Assembly: GCA_017935805.1 (NCBI GenBank)
Contig: JAGBGV010000032.1
Coordinates: forward strand, 1-5,960
Direction: 5' to 3'
DNA length: 5,960 bases
Source of the DNA: Clostridia bacterium
GTDB lineage: Bacteria > Bacillota_A > Clostridia > Oscillospirales > CAG-272
Shown: positions 3,181-5,960 of the stretch, piece after piece
Layout of the letters: each line of letters starts with the position of its first letter
Position numbering within the stretch: the stretch's first letter is position 1
Notes under the pieces: model-generated
Databases searched by the model: none
Seen by the model: the letters and a program-made list of their open reading frames with translations, nothing else
What the model was told of the DNA's origin: nothing
Made by a program: the position numbers and the translations under genes

Positions 3181-5364
3181 ATGAAATATGAGAGAAAAAT
3201 AAAGTCTGACTGGTCAGCAAAATGGATCTGGGCAGAGGCGGAGGAAAGCTCAAAAAACGCATGGCTGTGCTTTAATAAAACGGTGTTTCTTGGTGAGGTG
3301 CCGCAAAGTCTTACGGCGTGTATTGCCGCAGAGAACAAGTATATTCTGTACATAAACGGAGAGCTTGCAGTCAGAGATGGCGGTATCAAGCGAGGACCTA
3401 CTCCCACGGACTGCTACTACGATGAGGTGGATATTGCTCCGTTTTTGAAGGTCGGTGAAAACCTCATCAGCGTTCACGTTTGGTATTGGGGCAAGGATCA
3501 GAGCTTTTCAAGCACCGATGCAGGACAGGGTGGACTTCTTTTTGAAGCGATAGGTGAGGCTGTATCCGTAATCTCGGATAACACCTGGAAGGTCAAACGT
3601 GATCCTGCATTCAATGAAGATCACGGCGTACTTCAGCCGAACTTCAGACTTCCCGAAAGCAATATCTACTACGATGCACGCGAAGAGATGTGCGGTTGGA
3701 ACACTGGTGGCTATGATTTTTCCGATTGGGAAAATGCTGCGGAATACTCTGTCGGCGGAAGTGGACTGTGGGGCAAGACCTACAGACGCGAGATACCCAT
3801 GTTCAAGGATTTCGGACTTAAGGATTACGCAAGCTCCACCGAGGGAGAGGGCAGCATTACCCTGAAGGTCCCCTATAACGCACATATAACGCCTTATTTG
3901 AAGGTGGATGCCGTGGCAGGCAAGGAGATCTCGATAACCACGGAAAACACCGCTGAAGGCTCACTTCACAGTACGTACGTGACGAAGGACGGACTTCAGG
4001 AATTTGAGTCACCCCTTTGGTTCAATGGAGAGAGGATAACCTATACCGTACCCGAGGGAGTCCGTGTGATATCGCTGAAATACAGAGAAAGCGGATATGC
4101 TACCGAATTCCGTGGTGATTACCGGTGCAGTGATGAGCAGATGAATACCCTATGGCAGAAGTCACTGCGTACCCTTTACGTTACTATGCGTGATACGTAT
4201 ATGGATTGTCCCGACAGAGAAAGAGCACCCTGGTGGGGAGATGCAACGAATGAAATGATGCTGAGTATGTACAGCCTTGATACGGCATCGTACCTACTGT
4301 ACCGCAAGGGCGTCAGCACTATGCTCGGTCACGCTTCCCCCGAAACGAAGGTGCTTTTGACGGTGGTGCCCACCAAGGGGTATTATTCCGAGCTTCCCAT
4401 GCAGCAGCTTGCGGGTATCTGCGGTTTTTACTCCTATTACAGATATACCGCTGACGAGGAGTTTTTGCGGCAGGTGACCGGTCCGTCTCTTGATTATCTT
4501 GATCTGTGGGATATCGGGGAGGATGGATTTGTCACTCACAGAACGGGCTCCTGGGACTGGCCCGATTGGGGCGACAGATTCGACGTTCCCGTTCTTGAAA
4601 ATGCGTGGTACTATTATGCTATGAAGTCAGTGCTCGGTATTGCGGAGATTCTCGGAGACAGAGAAGCCTGCGATGCTCTCGGAGACAGAATGGCAAAGCT
4701 CTACGATGCATACCAAAAGCTTTGGTGCGGTAACGGTTATAAAAGCGCATCTGCCGAAGGCTTCGACGATCGGGGAAATGCCGTTGCGGTGCTTGCGGGA
4801 CTGTGCCCCGAGGAGCATTACGGCGAGATGAGGGAGCTTCTCTTTGACGTGCGTAATTCAAGCCCCTATATGGAGTATTATGTCCTTGAGGCACTGTGCA
4901 AAATGGGTGAGTACGAACTTGCCAAACGGCGTATGTGTGAAAGGTATCGTGATATGATCGCCGAGGATTATTCTACTCTTTGGGAACTTTGGGATAAAAG
5001 CGGTACTATGAATCATGCGTGGTCGGGAGGCCCCCTCGTGATAATGAGTAAGCATTTTGCAGGGATCACTCCGATATTGCCGGGATACGGGTTCATCGGC
5101 ATCGATCCCAAATACAGTCTTGACAGCCATATGTCTTGTACCGTGCCTGCAGTGATCGGTGAGATAAAGCTGTCTTATACCACCGAGAACTGTCATACGA
5201 ATATTGAGGTTGTAATCCCCGAAGGGGCACATGCAATCATACATCTGCCCGAGAACGGGGCTGCTTTGTACATCAACGGACAAAAGGTGTTTGATGACAG
5301 TACGGGAAATGCTGCAGTCGGTATGGAATACGACAGCGAAAGCCGTACGGTTACAGTGGAATAA
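3181..5364 (+). CDS. GH78 alpha-L-rhamnosidase, probably cytoplasmic
   Basis: 727 residues from ATG 3181, with a good ribosome binding site. The enzyme should remove terminal alpha-L-rhamnose from plant oligosaccharides or glycosides by inversion. The N-terminal beta domain shows WIW (15-17), LYINGE (56-61) and a YYDEVDIAPFLKVGEN stretch, as in GH78 accessory domains. The (alpha/alpha)6 barrel carries DCPDRERAPWWGD with Asp342, Glu347 and Asp354, whose 5- and 12-residue spacings equal those of Asp567, Glu572 and Asp579 of Bacillus RhaB. Glu602 in TLWELW fits the catalytic base, followed by MNHAWSG. A C-terminal beta-sandwich (about 640-727) closes the protein. There is no signal peptide or membrane segment, so import of the substrate is implied. 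It is shorter than the 900-1,000 residues of many GH78 enzymes and probably lacks an extra N-terminal module. It stands as a single gene ended by the hairpin at 5369. Confidence 0.93.
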   Translation: MKYERKIKSDWSAKWIWAEAEESSKNAWLCFNKTVFLGEVPQSLTACIAAENKYILYINGELAVRDGGIKRGPTPTDCYYDEVDIAPFLKVGENLISVHVWYWGKDQSFSSTDAGQGGLLFEAIGEAVSVISDNTWKVKRDPAFNEDHGVLQPNFRLPESNIYYDAREEMCGWNTGGYDFSDWENAAEYSVGGSGLWGKTYRREIPMFKDFGLKDYASSTEGEGSITLKVPYNAHITPYLKVDAVAGKEISITTENTAEGSLHSTYVTKDGLQEFESPLWFNGERITYTVPEGVRVISLKYRESGYATEFRGDYRCSDEQMNTLWQKSLRTLYVTMRDTYMDCPDRERAPWWGDATNEMMLSMYSLDTASYLLYRKGVSTMLGHASPETKVLLTVVPTKGYYSELPMQQLAGICGFYSYYRYTADEEFLRQVTGPSLDYLDLWDIGEDGFVTHRTGSWDWPDWGDRFDVPVLENAWYYYAMKSVLGIAEILGDREACDALGDRMAKLYDAYQKLWCGNGYKSASAEGFDDRGNAVAVLAGLCPEEHYGEMRELLFDVRNSSPYMEYYVLEALCKMGEYELAKRRMCERYRDMIAEDYSTLWELWDKSGTMNHAWSGGPLVIMSKHFAGITPILPGYGFIGIDPKYSLDSHMSCTVPAVIGEIKLSYTTENCHTNIEVVIPEGAHAIIHLPENGAALYINGQKVFDDSTGNAAVGMEYDSESRTVTVE

Positions 5365-5368
5365 AGTA

Positions 5369-5404
5369 AAACCTCTGCGAGGTATATTTCCGTCGCAGAG
5401 GTTT
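5369..5404. terminator. Bidirectional terminator between convergent genes
   Basis: AAACCTCTGCGA (5369-5380) pairs perfectly with TCGCAGAGGTTT (5393-5404) around a 12-base loop. It starts five bases after the rhamnosidase stop codon and ends 27 bases before the stop codon of the opposing gene. The minus-strand tail TTTTACTTTA is better than the plus-strand tail TTTACC, but the A/U ends of the stem serve both directions. Confidence 0.8.
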
Positions 5405-5431
5405 ACCTGTTGTTGTATTGCCGTGGCAGAT

Positions 5432-5960
5432 TTACTTACCGATATATTCTACTGTTATAACCCAGTCACCGTCGCCAGGCTTCTTCGGGATCCTGTATGT
5501 TCCGTCGGTAACAGTTACCGTGAAGGGGTCTTCATACTTGCCGGTACGGCAGTTGAACCACGTTACGGTGTAATCCCCGTTTTTCATCGAACGGAGAGTT
5601 CCAAGACCGCGGTAAGCTTCATTCGTTCCGTAGAAATATCCAAGATATACGTCATTTCCAATAGTGGATACGGAGTATCCCCAGCCGTTCGGCTCGTAGT
5701 AGTAGGATCTGTTGAAGCAGGGAACAAGCTTCCACCATTCGTACTTTTCAAGGAATTCTTTCATATATGCGACCTGCTGTCCGCCTTCGGCGTAAAGTCC
5801 TTCTACCCAGTTATCATCACGGTTGTACGAACCGAGCTCGTCGGAGGAATCATCAAGTCCCTCACCGTAAGACCAGTTTAAGGCCCAGATAGGCTGAACG
5901 CCGTAGCCGTATCCGAAATTACCGTTCATGAATGCCTGCCATCCTTGAGCACGTGCACCG
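5432..5960 (-). CDS. DUF4038/apiosidase-like protein with C-terminal collagen-binding-like domain, 5' end missing
   Basis: The minus strand is open from the right edge to TAA at 5432-5434, giving the last 175 residues; an internal ATG at 5929 is not the real start. Seen: YGYGVQPIWALNW, then a helix leading to YEWWKLVPCF, which matches the end of the DUF4038 (apiosidase-like, GH140-related) TIM barrel, where a tryptophan-rich xLxP segment closes the barrel. The final 90 residues contain YLGYFYG, WFNCRTGKYED and GDGDWVITVEYIGK, the pattern of the C-terminal 'collagen-binding' beta domain (DPRTG...DWVL) that usually follows DUF4038. Characterised relatives in GH140 release apiose from rhamnogalacturonan II. 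Family members also act on other sugars, so the substrate here is inferred. Catalytic residues and any signal peptide lie outside the window. It converges on the rhamnosidase gene. Confidence 0.8.
   Translation of the reverse strand, partial: GARAQGWQAFMNGNFGYGYGVQPIWALNWSYGEGLDDSSDELGSYNRDDNWVEGLYAEGGQQVAYMKEFLEKYEWWKLVPCFNRSYYYEPNGWGYSVSTIGNDVYLGYFYGTNEAYRGLGTLRSMKNGDYTVTWFNCRTGKYEDPFTVTVTDGTYRIPKKPGDGDWVITVEYIGK

Noticed and set aside
4858..5283. 141-codon minus-strand frame, and similar antisense frames at 3508-3885 and 4619-4894
   Set aside because: All are shadows of the rhamnosidase gene with no start signals or family features.
5231..5881. 216-codon plus-strand frame
   Set aside because: It crosses the end of the rhamnosidase gene and the shared terminator and lies antisense to the DUF4038 gene, whose motifs are convincing.

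Overview
The window looks like a stretch of a gut or rumen Clostridia chromosome, most likely a Ruminococcus-like (Oscillospiraceae) organism. This is an inference from the genes (a GH78 rhamnosidase, a DUF4038/apiosidase-like protein, and an AraC regulator beside a sugar isomerase), from the Gram-positive AGGAG/GAGGG ribosome binding sites, and from the close-to-consensus sigma-A promoters and hairpin terminators. No taxonomic marker gene is present, so the assignment is soft.

Layout: (1) bases 1-652, minus strand: a sugar phosphate isomerase/epimerase of the xylose-isomerase-like TIM-barrel family, cut off at the left edge. (2) 653-775: a short divergent control region in which a strong plus-strand promoter and a minus-strand extended -10 overlap. 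(3) 776-1531, plus: an AraC-family regulator, the likely switch for the divergent isomerase gene and for itself. (4) 1532-3180: about 1.65 kb with no ordinary gene, but dense in structure. It holds several perfect hairpins, two pieces that match the 3' half of a bacterial tRNA-Met but are separated by about 116 bases, short repeats, an AT-rich patch with a 41-codon TTG-start ORF that has its own promoter, ribosome binding site and terminator-like hairpin, and a compact promoter-to-terminator unit for a small RNA of about 174 nt. (5) 3181-5364, plus: a GH78 alpha-L-rhamnosidase with all its catalytic acids. (6) 5369-5404: a 12-bp hairpin shared by two convergent genes. (7) 5432-5960, minus: the C-terminal 175 residues of a DUF4038/apiosidase-like protein with a C-terminal collagen-binding-like (Collagen_bind_2) beta domain, cut off at the right edge.

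Taken together, this reads as an accessory carbohydrate-use region for rhamnose-containing plant polymers or glycosides. The rhamnosidase has no signal peptide, so it probably acts on imported oligosaccharides or glycosides. The apiosidase-like gene hints at apiose-bearing substrates such as rhamnogalacturonan II, but no transporter or rhamnose catabolic gene is visible.

The most unusual item is the orphan small RNA on the minus strand at about 2825-2998. It has a TTGACT-17-TATACT promoter, a 5' end that coincides with the start of a perfect helix, and a strong terminator, and I do not recognise its family. Second is the split tRNA-Met-like sequence at 1861-2020, followed on the minus strand by its own terminator hairpin.
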